Assembly: GCA_943846675.1 (NCBI GenBank) | Contig: OX044357.1 | Span: 1,302,001-1,366,000 of the forward strand | Reading direction: 5' to 3' | DNA: 64,000 nucleotides | From: UBA987 sp002292105 | GTDB taxonomy: Bacteria; Bacteroidota; Bacteroidia; NS11-12g; UBA9320 | Shown: piece after piece, positions 33,676 through 42,478 of the stretch | How the letters are laid out: every line of letters starts with the position of its first letter | Position numbering within the stretch: position 1 is the stretch's first letter | Program-made: the position numbers and the translations under genes | The notes under the pieces: generated by a model | What the model was told of the DNA's origin: nothing | Seen by the model: only the letters and a program-made list of their open reading frames with translations | Database searches by the model: none

Positions 33676-34530
33676 TTAGGCTTCAATGTTGTCCGTATTG
33701 TGGTAGGCAGCTAATCCATCAATTGGTTTTTTTACAATTCTCCCTATTGAGAATCCCAAATCGTGAGCAACTCTAGTCAACTCATCTTTAAAATAATGTG
33801 CGATGGAGCCAACAAAACTTACCGGGACAGAAGTGTATTCAGGATGGCTGATGATATGTATTTCTGCAAATTTGCGCAGTCCATCGTAAATCATGGTTTT
33901 GATCCAGTCATCTTGTTGATGCGCCGAAGCAAATTTCATGAAAGAGGCAAGGTAAACGTTTGCATTGGGCCTGTTGTAAACGGCAAACAAAATGGACTCT
34001 TTGTCAACTCGATATTCTTTATAAAACGCTTCGGTTAGATGAGTTGGCATCAAACCATATAAAAACGTGGACAGTAAAATTTTTCCAAAATAAGAACCGC
34101 TGGCTTCGTCTCCAAGTACATATCCCAATGCTGGTATCCTGCTATGCACCTGCACGCCGTCGAAATAACATGAGTTAGACCCGGTTCCAATTATGCAAAC
34201 GATTCCAGGTTGATTACCTGTCGTTGCATATGCTGCCCCGTCCAAATCTTCTTTAACACTTACAACGGAGGCGTTAGAAAACGTTGTTGTAAGCGCATTT
34301 ATCAATATTTGATTGCGATTTGCGCTACTACAGCCAGCACCATAGTAATATATTTCTTCAATATCGTTCTTGACCGACATTAATTGGTTGTTCGTTTTTA
34401 ACCGTGATATGATGAAATCTTGAGAATGGAAAAAGGGATTAAATCCTATTGTTTTTGCAATGCTCTGTTCGTTATTACCGACAATCATCCAATCGCACTT
34501 GGTTGATCCGCTATCTGCTATTAGTTTCAT
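33676..34530 (-). CDS. BadF/BadG-type sugar kinase (N-acetylglucosamine kinase-like)
   Basis: This is a 284-residue ASKHA-fold ATPase. The phosphate-1 loop is MKLIADSGSTKCDWMI, and the phosphate-2 and adenosine regions are CIIGTGSNSCYFDG and ALGYVLGDEASGSYFGK. This group, common in Bacteroidota, is annotated as N-acetylglucosamine or glucosamine kinase, but sugar specificity is rarely tested. It borders the beta-glucan locus on the left and is transcribed away from the T9SS protein gene. It could phosphorylate monosaccharide released by the locus enzymes, which is inference. Confidence 0.85.
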   Translation of the reverse strand: MKLIADSGSTKCDWMIVGNNEQSIAKTIGFNPFFHSQDFIISRLKTNNQLMSVKNDIEEIYYYGAGCSSANRNQILINALTTTFSNASVVSVKEDLDGAAYATTGNQPGIVCIIGTGSNSCYFDGVQVHSRIPALGYVLGDEASGSYFGKILLSTFLYGLMPTHLTEAFYKEYRVDKESILFAVYNRPNANVYLASFMKFASAHQQDDWIKTMIYDGLRKFAEIHIISHPEYTSVPVSFVGSIAHYFKDELTRVAHDLGFSIGRIVKKPIDGLAAYHNTDNIEA

Positions 34531-34741
34531 ATTTGTGTCTATATGCTCATTAACAATAATATTGGCTTACAGGATGGTTTAAATTTTAAGTGCCAGAGGG
34601 CGTCAAAATTGTATATTCCAATCATTTATGTAAATAGTTAAGCCGCTTTCTATACTTCAATTATAACTTTATTGTAATAAAAACCATAAGTTATAGTAAT
34701 ATTTACCTTAAGTTTTATTTACTTCGTGCTAACAAATAATC

Positions 34742-34767
34742 GATTGCATGTGTTGCAATCATTTTTT
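34742..34767 (+). promoter_or_regulatory. Terminator-like hairpin in the leader of the T9SS protein gene
   Basis: GATTGCA (34742-34748) and TGCAATC (34754-34760) form a 7-bp stem with loop TGTGT, followed by A and six T. It lies 31 bases before the ATG at 34799. It could be an attenuator, the terminator of a short leader RNA, or chance. Confidence 0.45.
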
Positions 34768-34798
34768 AAAGACAAAAAAGAGAATAAAAAAAAGAATT

Positions 34799-36148
34799 AT
34801 GATTAAGAATTTTACATTTTCGTTCTTGATGCTAGCAGCTACTTTAAGCTTCGCACAAGGATATGACTTGCCGTTAACTTGGGATGATGGTGCTGTGACT
34901 TATGGAGTTGTAGACTTCGGAGGGAACGCTTCAACAATTATGGTAGACCCTGCCGATGCTAACAATATGATTGTTAAGTCGGAAAAAACTGCTGGTGCAC
35001 AAGGTTGGGCTGGAACTACGATTGGAGTAGACGTTTCTGGTACCGTAACTAGTTTTTCTAAAAAAATACCATTTACAAACACCGATACTAAGATGAGTAT
35101 CAAAGTAATGTCTCCAGACGCTGGAATCACAGTACGCTTTAAGGTAGAGGATGCCTCTGATCCTACAAAATCCGTAGAAACAGAAGCTAAAACTACAAAA
35201 GCAAATGAGTGGGAAGTTTTGGTTTTCGACTTTTCGAAACAAGCTGATGGTACTGCATTATTGGATTTAAACAAAACGTATAACAAAGGTTCTGTTTTCT
35301 TCAACTTTAATGTTGACGGTGCTACTGCTGGTGCTAAAACTTACTACTGGGATAATGTTGAGTTTATGACAGCAGGTCCTACTAAAGATCAAATCAACTT
35401 ACCGGTAACTTTTGAAGATACTGCTGTTGATTACACATTAACTGATTTTGGTGATATGGTTTCTACCATTGTAGCAGATCCTGCAGGTGGAACGAATATG
35501 GTTGCGATGTCTAAGAAAGTAGCAAGCAGCCCTACTTGGGCTGGTGTGACTGCTGGAACTCCATTTGGATTTAAAGATGCAATACCATTTACTGCTACAG
35601 AAACTAAGATGACGGTTAAGGTGTATAGCCCAGATGCAGACATTACAGTTCGTTTGAAAGTAGAAGATGCTGGAGATCCAACGAAATCTTGTGAGACTGA
35701 TACAAAAACAACTAAGTCGGATGCATGGGAAGACATGGTATTTGACTTTTCAAAACAAGCTGACGGTACTGCAGCACTGGATTTAATGATTACATACAGC
35801 AAAGCTTCTTTGTTTTTCAATTTCGGAGTTGATGGTGCTACCGCTGGAGAAAAGACTTACTACTGGGATGACATGATGTTTGGCGAGCCAGACAATTCAT
35901 CTGTAAAAGAATTAACTTCAACTACGCTTTCTTATTTCCCTAACCCTGTAACAGATGTGATTAACATCAATGCAAATGCAACCATTAACAAGGTTATCGT
36001 TTCTAATAGCTTAGGTCAAGTAGTAGCTCAAATTGATGCAACTGCATCTCAAGTTGCTGTTGATATGAGTGCTTACGAAAATGGATTATACGTGTTTGTT
36101 GTAGAAACAAACAATGATACAATTAGCTTCAAAGCAGCTAAGAATTAA
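34799..36148 (+). CDS. T9SS-secreted protein with two tandem carbohydrate-binding-like modules
   Basis: This protein is about 449 residues from the ATG at 34799, which opens a signal peptide ending SFAQ. Two homologous modules of about 170 residues follow (roughly 22-198 and 199-372). Both carry VDPA, a WAG[TV]T turn, IPFT-x-T-[DE]TKM, SPDA-x-ITVR[FL]KVEDA, VFDFSKQADGTA and a KTYYWD ending. The final 75 residues form a type A T9SS sorting domain (LSYFPNPVTDVININ, LGQVVAQI, ENGLYVFVVET). No catalytic motif is seen. Similar modules are attached to Bacteroidota glucanases, so a surface glucan-binding role is likely by context. It has its own terminator (36191-36219). Confidence 0.88.
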   Translation: MIKNFTFSFLMLAATLSFAQGYDLPLTWDDGAVTYGVVDFGGNASTIMVDPADANNMIVKSEKTAGAQGWAGTTIGVDVSGTVTSFSKKIPFTNTDTKMSIKVMSPDAGITVRFKVEDASDPTKSVETEAKTTKANEWEVLVFDFSKQADGTALLDLNKTYNKGSVFFNFNVDGATAGAKTYYWDNVEFMTAGPTKDQINLPVTFEDTAVDYTLTDFGDMVSTIVADPAGGTNMVAMSKKVASSPTWAGVTAGTPFGFKDAIPFTATETKMTVKVYSPDADITVRLKVEDAGDPTKSCETDTKTTKSDAWEDMVFDFSKQADGTAALDLMITYSKASLFFNFGVDGATAGEKTYYWDDMMFGEPDNSSVKELTSTTLSYFPNPVTDVININANATINKVIVSNSLGQVVAQIDATASQVAVDMSAYENGLYVFVVETNNDTISFKAAKN

Positions 36149-36190
36149 GAATCTTAACAAAAAACCGAGAACGGTTTAACTTTTCAGACG

Positions 36191-36219
36191 AGCCACTAAG
36201 GAAACTTAGTGGCTTTTTT
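36191..36219 (+). terminator. Rho-independent terminator after the T9SS protein gene
   Basis: AGCCACTAAG (36191-36200) and CTTAGTGGCT (36205-36214) form a perfect 10-bp stem with a GAAA tetraloop, followed by a T run. Confidence 0.93.
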
Positions 36220-36249
36220 GTTGCTTAATTTTTATAGATAAGTTGGTCT

Positions 36250-39200
36250 TTATTTGACCAAGAGATTAATGCAATTGAACTGAATAGAACTGATTTCTCC
36301 TGTACGTGAGAAGACTTTATTGGATAATACTGAAGACAACTCATGACCCTGAATCACTTCAGTTTGGTCGTGACTAAATCGAACTGTTATTTGCTCAGCG
36401 TCACTGTTTTGATATACCACAGGTATTTGGCAATAGGTGAATGCTAAGGCATCATCTGGAAGTGATATGCTTGTTAGCTCGTTGTCAAGGTTGTAGTAAT
36501 CAAATTTGCTTGATTCAGCGAAGAATTCCGCACTTCTTAGCAATAATGGCTCAAAGCATATTTTACCATCGCGTATCACGACGCCAAATTCTGCCCAGCG
36601 ATTTATTAAATCCTCTTTTACCTGACCAGTCATACCTGGTTGTTGCGCTCCTGCGTTTCCAGGTGTGTGTGAATAGGCGTCTGTTGGGAAGGCACCATAT
36701 ACTTGCGGGGACTTATTCACCCCAATTCCTGCTCGAATCTCATAATAATGCTGTACTAAGTTACCTAATATTTGACTTGATGCGCCTTTATGATAGGCCG
36801 AAATGATGTTTTCTTGAACCGCCAACAGTAATTTAGAAACCATATGCCAATAGATAGATCCAAGCCCTTCGTATCCATAGAAAGTACCTGACCGACCAGT
36901 GAAAGATTTGTGGTCAAAAATTTCTTCGAATATATCTAGTACTTCTTGTCTATTTGCATCTACAAGTGCCGCATACCCTGCGCTGGAAAGGTTGTCTAAT
37001 ACCTCACTTACGTCATTTGCATTGTTTATGTCTCCATTAAAATGATAGTCACCAGCCTCATCCACAAGAATCAACGAAGTATTCGCATCTGACTCGAGTT
37101 GTTGAAACAAGTCAACCTTGGAAGTTGCGGTTTTGGGTATTGTATTTTTATCAATAAAAAACGGTAATTGGCGATCTGGATACAATAGATAACTATACTG
37201 GTCTGCACGGAACATCTGACTCGATTTAAGTGCATCAAGTATGTTGCTCGCTTCTTGAGGCTCGATAATACCTGAGCTAAGAACGGCCACCTGACCTTCC
37301 AACATTTCGTATAAATGGTCGATGCCTACCGTTTTATCTTTAAAGTCAACCACATTGTATGCGTGATACAAGGCATCTTGTCTTTTATTCTGCGCAATCG
37401 TAGCATCTATATATCGTAAGGATACCGCCAATAATTCTGAAATCTCTGCTGTGTTTATTGTTTCTTTTTCTGCTTTAAAACCGGCATACGCTTGTCGACG
37501 GAAATATTCACCTATCTCACCGATAGCTGCAGTAAATTCAAATCGTTCAGCATCTGAAAACCCTTTTTCTAAAGTTGGTACATGTTCTTCATACGTCTCC
37601 TTTAAGGATTGAATCATGCGCGCAACGGGTCTATTGATTACCGTAGTTGGCTGTTTGTCTGCGTCAATGATTTGTTGCGTAAAACAAATAAACCTTCGTA
37701 AATAGTACAACGTGACCATAGACACACCGTTACCTACTAACGCATTATTTGCGTCATTCCATTCGGGTCGTTGTGTGTTTAGCCAAATACCTGCATCAGG
37801 TATGAAGTTGTAGAGCTTTGTGCATAGTGCGACCATCAATTTCTCTGTCATACTTGCACGCACAGGCGAATTGTCACGGTGTAAGGCTAGTTTCCCATCA
37901 GCACCAATCTCTTTAACCTTTTCTGCTATTTTTTGTTCTGCAGCATAGTCGTACACAATGGTATCACGCGGATTTTCCACTATCGCATCAAATTCTTTAA
38001 TTCGGTACGGAACGTTGGCATAAACAAACAACTCGGTGGTTAGCATGTCAGACAACAGATTGGGGAAGTGAGCTTCACATATTTCTAAGAGTTTAGTCAG
38101 GTAGATAATCTGATGGTCACCCCAATATCCAATGTAAGACCATGGGTCATGTTCGTCTGCGACTTCCCAATCCAATCCTTCTTTAAATATGCGATAAGGA
38201 TTGTAGCCATCTATGGTCGAGGCATTTAAAAACTTGCTAATAAAGCCAAACGTATAGTCAGGAAAAGTTAATGCAAGACCCTCCCAGTTTTGAAAGATGT
38301 CGCGCCAATTGCCTTCATAGTTTCTAATTTTTTCCCCTTCCTTGTTTTGTGTTTCGATAGAGAAGTAATTCCAAGGTCTACTAGGGTCGCCATGACGTCG
38401 ACTAAAGAACAATGGTAAATATTCATTTGTCAATCTCAATAAATCAACATCACCCTGGTCTTTTACAAGTTGTATGAATGATTTGAGCTCAAGTTCGGCA
38501 TCAAGATCTTTAAAGAACTGTGCATTGTTATCATATACCTTCTTATTCATCGAAGCAATGTGCGACTCATAATCAGAACGATATATGCAGTATTGGTCGT
38601 CAAATATTCCACCACGCATGATGTTAAACAGCACGTTAGAGAAATGCCTTCCAGTACTTAAATCGTCATTAGTCTTTTGAAGTCCATCTGCTTTTGCCAC
38701 CAATTTTTTGAGGTCCATAGTGGTGTCCCAAATATCCTGTGTCAGTTCTGATACAAGTGAATCATTATTTTCAATTTGCGATTTAAGGTTGATTACCTCA
38801 GCATGATCCTGATTCACTTCGCAGACGGTGTGCCATGTTGTTTCTTCGCTGGCGTTCAACGTTACTTTGGCCGACAAGAAATACGCACCTTTTTCAGCAC
38901 GTACATCACTTTCTTGTTCTATGGTTTGTCCTAGTCTAAAGGCTTTTAATTGGGTTGAAGACAACAGCGTTTTGTCTCTTGACAAGCCCGATGACCAAAT
39001 CGTTGTGCAAGACAACGATTCACTTGGTTCGGCCCGGTCTACAATCATTGCGCTCAACGAATAAATACCCATACCGCTTGCAGGGTCTAACTCACATTTC
39101 TTGTACGCATCTACAAGCGTGCTTCGTGAAGCTTGTAAATCTGTATCCACACCATAAGGAAGTACGTTTTGAACGCCATCTAAAATTTCGCAAGCAATGT

Positions 39201-39666
39201 GTGCATCACTTGTGTTTTTCAAACACGCGCGTTTGACAAAACCGAATTTTTCAGAAAAAGTCCACATGTACTGAAATGACAAGCCATGCGTGTTATGAAT
39301 TTCTTCAAAAATTATTTTGCTACCAATCCTGTTTTTGTAGAGATTTCTCGTAATGTTTTCGCCCACATTGCGATCAGAGAATGGTTCCCAAAATCTTTTA
39401 GATACATCGTCAAACCGAATAATTGTCTTGCTTCCAGTAATGTCGGCAAGGTCAATTATTTTGTCATCTGTGTAATACGGGAATAATGATGACCCAGCAT
39501 TTTTTCTGCCGGCAGTCATGCCTCCGTTGCTTGCAATAAATAGCCAATGGTCACTTGGACTGACTATGGTCATGAAAAACGGGCGTATCGAATCGCTATT
39601 CGAAATTTTATAAAACTGTTCACCGTCGATATTGACGTATGCACCTGTCGACTCTATATTAGACAT
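36250..39666 (-). CDS. Large glycoside phosphorylase, GH149-like beta-1,3-glucan phosphorylase
   Basis: This is a 1138-residue protein with no signal peptide, so it is cytoplasmic. It has the GH94-clan layout: an N-terminal beta-sandwich (SDHWLFIASNGGMTAGRKNAG), a linker, and an (alpha/alpha)6 barrel. The likely general-acid Asp is Asp638 in TQRPEWNDANNALVGNG, and the C-terminal part has NKSPQVYGAFPTDAYSHTPG. The length is well above GH94 enzymes (about 800) and fits GH149, whose members phosphorolyse beta-1,3-oligoglucosides to glucose 1-phosphate. The operon partners (GH16, GH30, MFS) fit that substrate. GH161 and a divergent GH94 remain alternatives. It is last in the leftward operon. Confidence 0.82.
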   Translation of the reverse strand: MSNIESTGAYVNIDGEQFYKISNSDSIRPFFMTIVSPSDHWLFIASNGGMTAGRKNAGSSLFPYYTDDKIIDLADITGSKTIIRFDDVSKRFWEPFSDRNVGENITRNLYKNRIGSKIIFEEIHNTHGLSFQYMWTFSEKFGFVKRACLKNTSDAHIACEILDGVQNVLPYGVDTDLQASRSTLVDAYKKCELDPASGMGIYSLSAMIVDRAEPSESLSCTTIWSSGLSRDKTLLSSTQLKAFRLGQTIEQESDVRAEKGAYFLSAKVTLNASEETTWHTVCEVNQDHAEVINLKSQIENNDSLVSELTQDIWDTTMDLKKLVAKADGLQKTNDDLSTGRHFSNVLFNIMRGGIFDDQYCIYRSDYESHIASMNKKVYDNNAQFFKDLDAELELKSFIQLVKDQGDVDLLRLTNEYLPLFFSRRHGDPSRPWNYFSIETQNKEGEKIRNYEGNWRDIFQNWEGLALTFPDYTFGFISKFLNASTIDGYNPYRIFKEGLDWEVADEHDPWSYIGYWGDHQIIYLTKLLEICEAHFPNLLSDMLTTELFVYANVPYRIKEFDAIVENPRDTIVYDYAAEQKIAEKVKEIGADGKLALHRDNSPVRASMTEKLMVALCTKLYNFIPDAGIWLNTQRPEWNDANNALVGNGVSMVTLYYLRRFICFTQQIIDADKQPTTVINRPVARMIQSLKETYEEHVPTLEKGFSDAERFEFTAAIGEIGEYFRRQAYAGFKAEKETINTAEISELLAVSLRYIDATIAQNKRQDALYHAYNVVDFKDKTVGIDHLYEMLEGQVAVLSSGIIEPQEASNILDALKSSQMFRADQYSYLLYPDRQLPFFIDKNTIPKTATSKVDLFQQLESDANTSLILVDEAGDYHFNGDINNANDVSEVLDNLSSAGYAALVDANRQEVLDIFEEIFDHKSFTGRSGTFYGYEGLGSIYWHMVSKLLLAVQENIISAYHKGASSQILGNLVQHYYEIRAGIGVNKSPQVYGAFPTDAYSHTPGNAGAQQPGMTGQVKEDLINRWAEFGVVIRDGKICFEPLLLRSAEFFAESSKFDYYNLDNELTSISLPDDALAFTYCQIPVVYQNSDAEQITVRFSHDQTEVIQGHELSSVLSNKVFSRTGEISSIQFNCINLLVK

Positions 39667-39703
39667 TAAATTCTTTTACTTTACTTTTTTTGAGGTATTA
39701 CAA

Positions 39704-41203
39704 TTATTGATTTACAACGATAGTCTGTATCGCATTTTTGTCAATCAAAATTGATTGTTGTTTTTTGTCTATGATAAGGTTATAGCGTATAGGGCTATCA
39801 GATTCGTTAAATACGATGACTACGTCAGAGCCGTCTTTGTTTTTTGCTGCAGTAGCCATTAGCAATCCTTGTTTTGTTTCTATCTGTGTTCTTAACGCTT
39901 CAGGACGAATAAACTTACTGAAGTGACTAAGTACATAATACAACGGTGTGAAATACACTTCATCAGACGTCGTGTTTACAATTACCGGTGCAATACACCA
40001 GTTACTAGCTAAGTTAGGGCCTCCATTCTGGTCGAGAACCATGTTCCAATCAATCCAACCTTCAACCCAGTTATTCATACAACCGATTATGTCTCGCGCA
40101 TATCTGTAGCACGGAACATATTTCGGATGGTCTTTTTTGTCTTCTTCCTTGGCCCAATCCCAGCCCCAGTCTGTTGCTTCTTTGCTCCAATACCAGGCAT
40201 CGTCTTTCCAATGTGGTACTTCAGCATCTATACAACCTTCGGTATGTATAATATGTTTGTTAGGGGCGTAATTATGTGTTGAGGTTAGTGATTCTGGATA
40301 CCAGTCTATCGTGCTGGTATACCAGTGTACTGCCGTACCGTATATGTATGGAGCCAAGCTCGAATCAGTTAAAAGGACGGACGCCCATTCATCTAATTCT
40401 TTACCGCGGTTCTGGTCGTATACCAATATCTTAGCATCGATGCTGTCTTCCTTCAATTGTGGGCCTAAATGGTGTTTTACAAAGTCGGCGGTTTCTTGAG
40501 GTGTAAAGTGCATACTCTCCCAATTTGCGTCGTTACCCAAAGGTTCATTCTCTACAGTAAACCCCCAAATGTCTATGCCTTCTTCACTATAGGCTTGTGC
40601 ATATTTCGAAAAGAATTTTGCCCATGTACCATAGTATTTTTTTTCGAGTTTTCCGCCATTCCAGGTTTTATTGTCCTTCATCCAGATCGGCGCCGTCCAA
40701 GGGGAAGCAACAATCTTAAATCCTTCTGAGGAGATGGCCTGTGCTTGCTTAATCATAGGGATCAAGTCCGCCGTATCTTCTGCGATACTAAACGACTCCA
40801 GGGCCGTGTCACCAGCAATAGGGGCATAACTGTAGTGATCTATAGAAAAATCGCAGCTGTTCATGTGCGTGCGTGTTAAACTGTATTGAGCACCTTCCGA
40901 AGAAAAATAGGCTTCCATTATTTGGTTGCGTTTTTCGGCACTTAACTGGTTTAACAAAGTTGCGCTCGATTCTGTAAACGCCCCACCAAAACCGGTTATC
41001 GTTTGGAATGTTTCACCTGTGTTCACTACTATTTCTTCAGCCCAAGCCTCATTGGACGCTGATGTTGTAATTTGCTTTAAATTATCTCCAGCCGCGCTGG
41101 TTTGATAAACGGTGATAGCCATTTCTTCAGTCTTTTTTTTGTTGCATCCAAACAGCAACAAAAAAACCATGATACACATGGTGTACGGCGTTAACTTTTT
41201 CAT
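39704..41203 (-). CDS. GH30 family lipoprotein, probable beta-1,6-glucanase/glucosidase
   Basis: This is a 499-residue protein with the lipobox LLFGC (Cys about residue 20). It has a GH30 (beta/alpha)8 barrel plus a C-terminal beta-sandwich. The acid/base Glu220 is in WGFTVENEPLGNDANWESM and the nucleophile Glu322 in IIHTEGC. The GFGGAFTESSATLL and KIVASPWTAPIWMKDN stretches are typical of GH30 subfamilies 1 and 3. In laminarin loci GH30 enzymes remove or cut beta-1,6 branches, which fits this operon, but subfamily and exo/endo action cannot be settled by eye. It is spaced 8 bp from GH16 and 37 bp from the phosphorylase. Confidence 0.92.
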   Translation of the reverse strand: MKKLTPYTMCIMVFLLLFGCNKKKTEEMAITVYQTSAAGDNLKQITTSASNEAWAEEIVVNTGETFQTITGFGGAFTESSATLLNQLSAEKRNQIMEAYFSSEGAQYSLTRTHMNSCDFSIDHYSYAPIAGDTALESFSIAEDTADLIPMIKQAQAISSEGFKIVASPWTAPIWMKDNKTWNGGKLEKKYYGTWAKFFSKYAQAYSEEGIDIWGFTVENEPLGNDANWESMHFTPQETADFVKHHLGPQLKEDSIDAKILVYDQNRGKELDEWASVLLTDSSLAPYIYGTAVHWYTSTIDWYPESLTSTHNYAPNKHIIHTEGCIDAEVPHWKDDAWYWSKEATDWGWDWAKEEDKKDHPKYVPCYRYARDIIGCMNNWVEGWIDWNMVLDQNGGPNLASNWCIAPVIVNTTSDEVYFTPLYYVLSHFSKFIRPEALRTQIETKQGLLMATAAKNKDGSDVVIVFNESDSPIRYNLIIDKKQQSILIDKNAIQTIVVNQ

Positions 41204-41211
41204 ATTAGCAA

Positions 41212-42474
41212 TTATTTGAGGTCGTATACCCGAACATAATCTAGGATGTACTCTGGTGATTTCATGTTAGGGTCAAGGCCTCTTGCGCCTCCCCATCCAC
41301 CACCAATGGCTAGGTTCAGAATAATATCTTGTGGTTTGCTGAAAGGCCATTCTAAGTCATCAGCATTTTTATCATACGTGTAATAGCGTTTTCCATCCAC
41401 TAACCCATAAATCACATCAGGATGCCACTCAACCGCATAGGTGTGAAAAGAATCGGTCATGTTATTTAGGGTTGTGTCGCTGCCAATTTGATTTCCTTGT
41501 TTGAAGTAATACTTTCTTGTATGGCAGGTGGCATGGTTTAAACCAGCATAAGTGGTATCATTAATTTCGTATCCAACGCATTCAAGTACATCAATTTCTC
41601 CACAATATGGCCACGAAAGTTCGTCCTTGTAATTAGAACCTAGTAACCAACCAGCTGCCCAAGTTCCACGGTCGTGGGGTACCTTAGCTCGAAATTCAAT
41701 CTTACCATATTTAAAACCATATTTGCCTTGTGTGGTCAATCTCGCAGACGTCCAGGTAGAGTCAGACTCATTCTGGTGTGCTTGGATAATGAGGTTGCCA
41801 TTCTCTAGACGCGCTGTTTTTTTGTCAAACGCCGTATAGTATTGAAGTTCATTGTTACCCCAACCCCAGTTGCCAATGTTGTAAGACCATTTTGAGGTGT
41901 CAGGCAGTCCACTGCCGTCAAACTCGTCTGACCAAACCAACTCCCATTGGTCACCTTCCATTTTTTGTTCGACTACTTCGTATGTCGAATCATGCACGAT
42001 GATCGGTTTGAGTTTTATCCAGTCTATTTTAACCGTATCGTTTTTTGCATGGATTTTAAACGGATGAGATCCTTGTGATAAGGGCGACCCAAACCTGTAG
42101 GAAGAATGAAACGAATTGTCGTGATCAAAGCCAATGTCTCCTGTAATGTTGTAGGTTCGGTCATCGGTATTGTTTATATAATCTTCAATCCAAATCCTAC
42201 CATTTTTTGAAGACCCCATCACCTCAACTTCGTAGCGTCCAGTAGTCGGAACATCTACATCAATGGTAATGAAGTTATCTGGAGCTATACTTACATATGT
42301 CTCTGTTTTTTGCACGTGTTCGCTGCTGGACAGATAGTTTTCTACCTGTATCAAATTGTCCTTAACATCTTTCGCAGCTTGTTTGCAACCGATGAATGAC
42401 GTCATAATGCCAAGGTAAGCGAACGCCTTGTTCCTCTTGATTTTTTGGCGTTGAGATAATAATCTGTTATACAT
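41212..42474 (-). CDS. GH16 endo-beta-1,3-glucanase-like lipoprotein with binding domain
   Basis: This is a 420-residue protein with a basic N-region and the lipobox SFIGC (Cys about residue 30). Residues of about 45-160 form a CBM6/35-like sandwich (FITIDVDVPTTGRYEVEVMG, ending VKIDWIKLKP). Residues of about 180-420 are a GH16 jelly roll with the catalytic motif Glu293-Ile-Asp295-Val-Leu-Glu298 (GEIDVLECVG), WSDEFDGSG at its start and IILNLAIGGGWGG near the end, all typical of laminarinases. It should cut internal beta-1,3 bonds of laminarin outside or in the periplasm. It is second in the leftward operon (4 bp after the MFS gene). Confidence 0.94.
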   Translation of the reverse strand: MYNRLLSQRQKIKRNKAFAYLGIMTSFIGCKQAAKDVKDNLIQVENYLSSSEHVQKTETYVSIAPDNFITIDVDVPTTGRYEVEVMGSSKNGRIWIEDYINNTDDRTYNITGDIGFDHDNSFHSSYRFGSPLSQGSHPFKIHAKNDTVKIDWIKLKPIIVHDSTYEVVEQKMEGDQWELVWSDEFDGSGLPDTSKWSYNIGNWGWGNNELQYYTAFDKKTARLENGNLIIQAHQNESDSTWTSARLTTQGKYGFKYGKIEFRAKVPHDRGTWAAGWLLGSNYKDELSWPYCGEIDVLECVGYEINDTTYAGLNHATCHTRKYYFKQGNQIGSDTTLNNMTDSFHTYAVEWHPDVIYGLVDGKRYYTYDKNADDLEWPFSKPQDIILNLAIGGGWGGARGLDPNMKSPEYILDYVRVYDLK

Positions 42475-42478
42475 CTGC

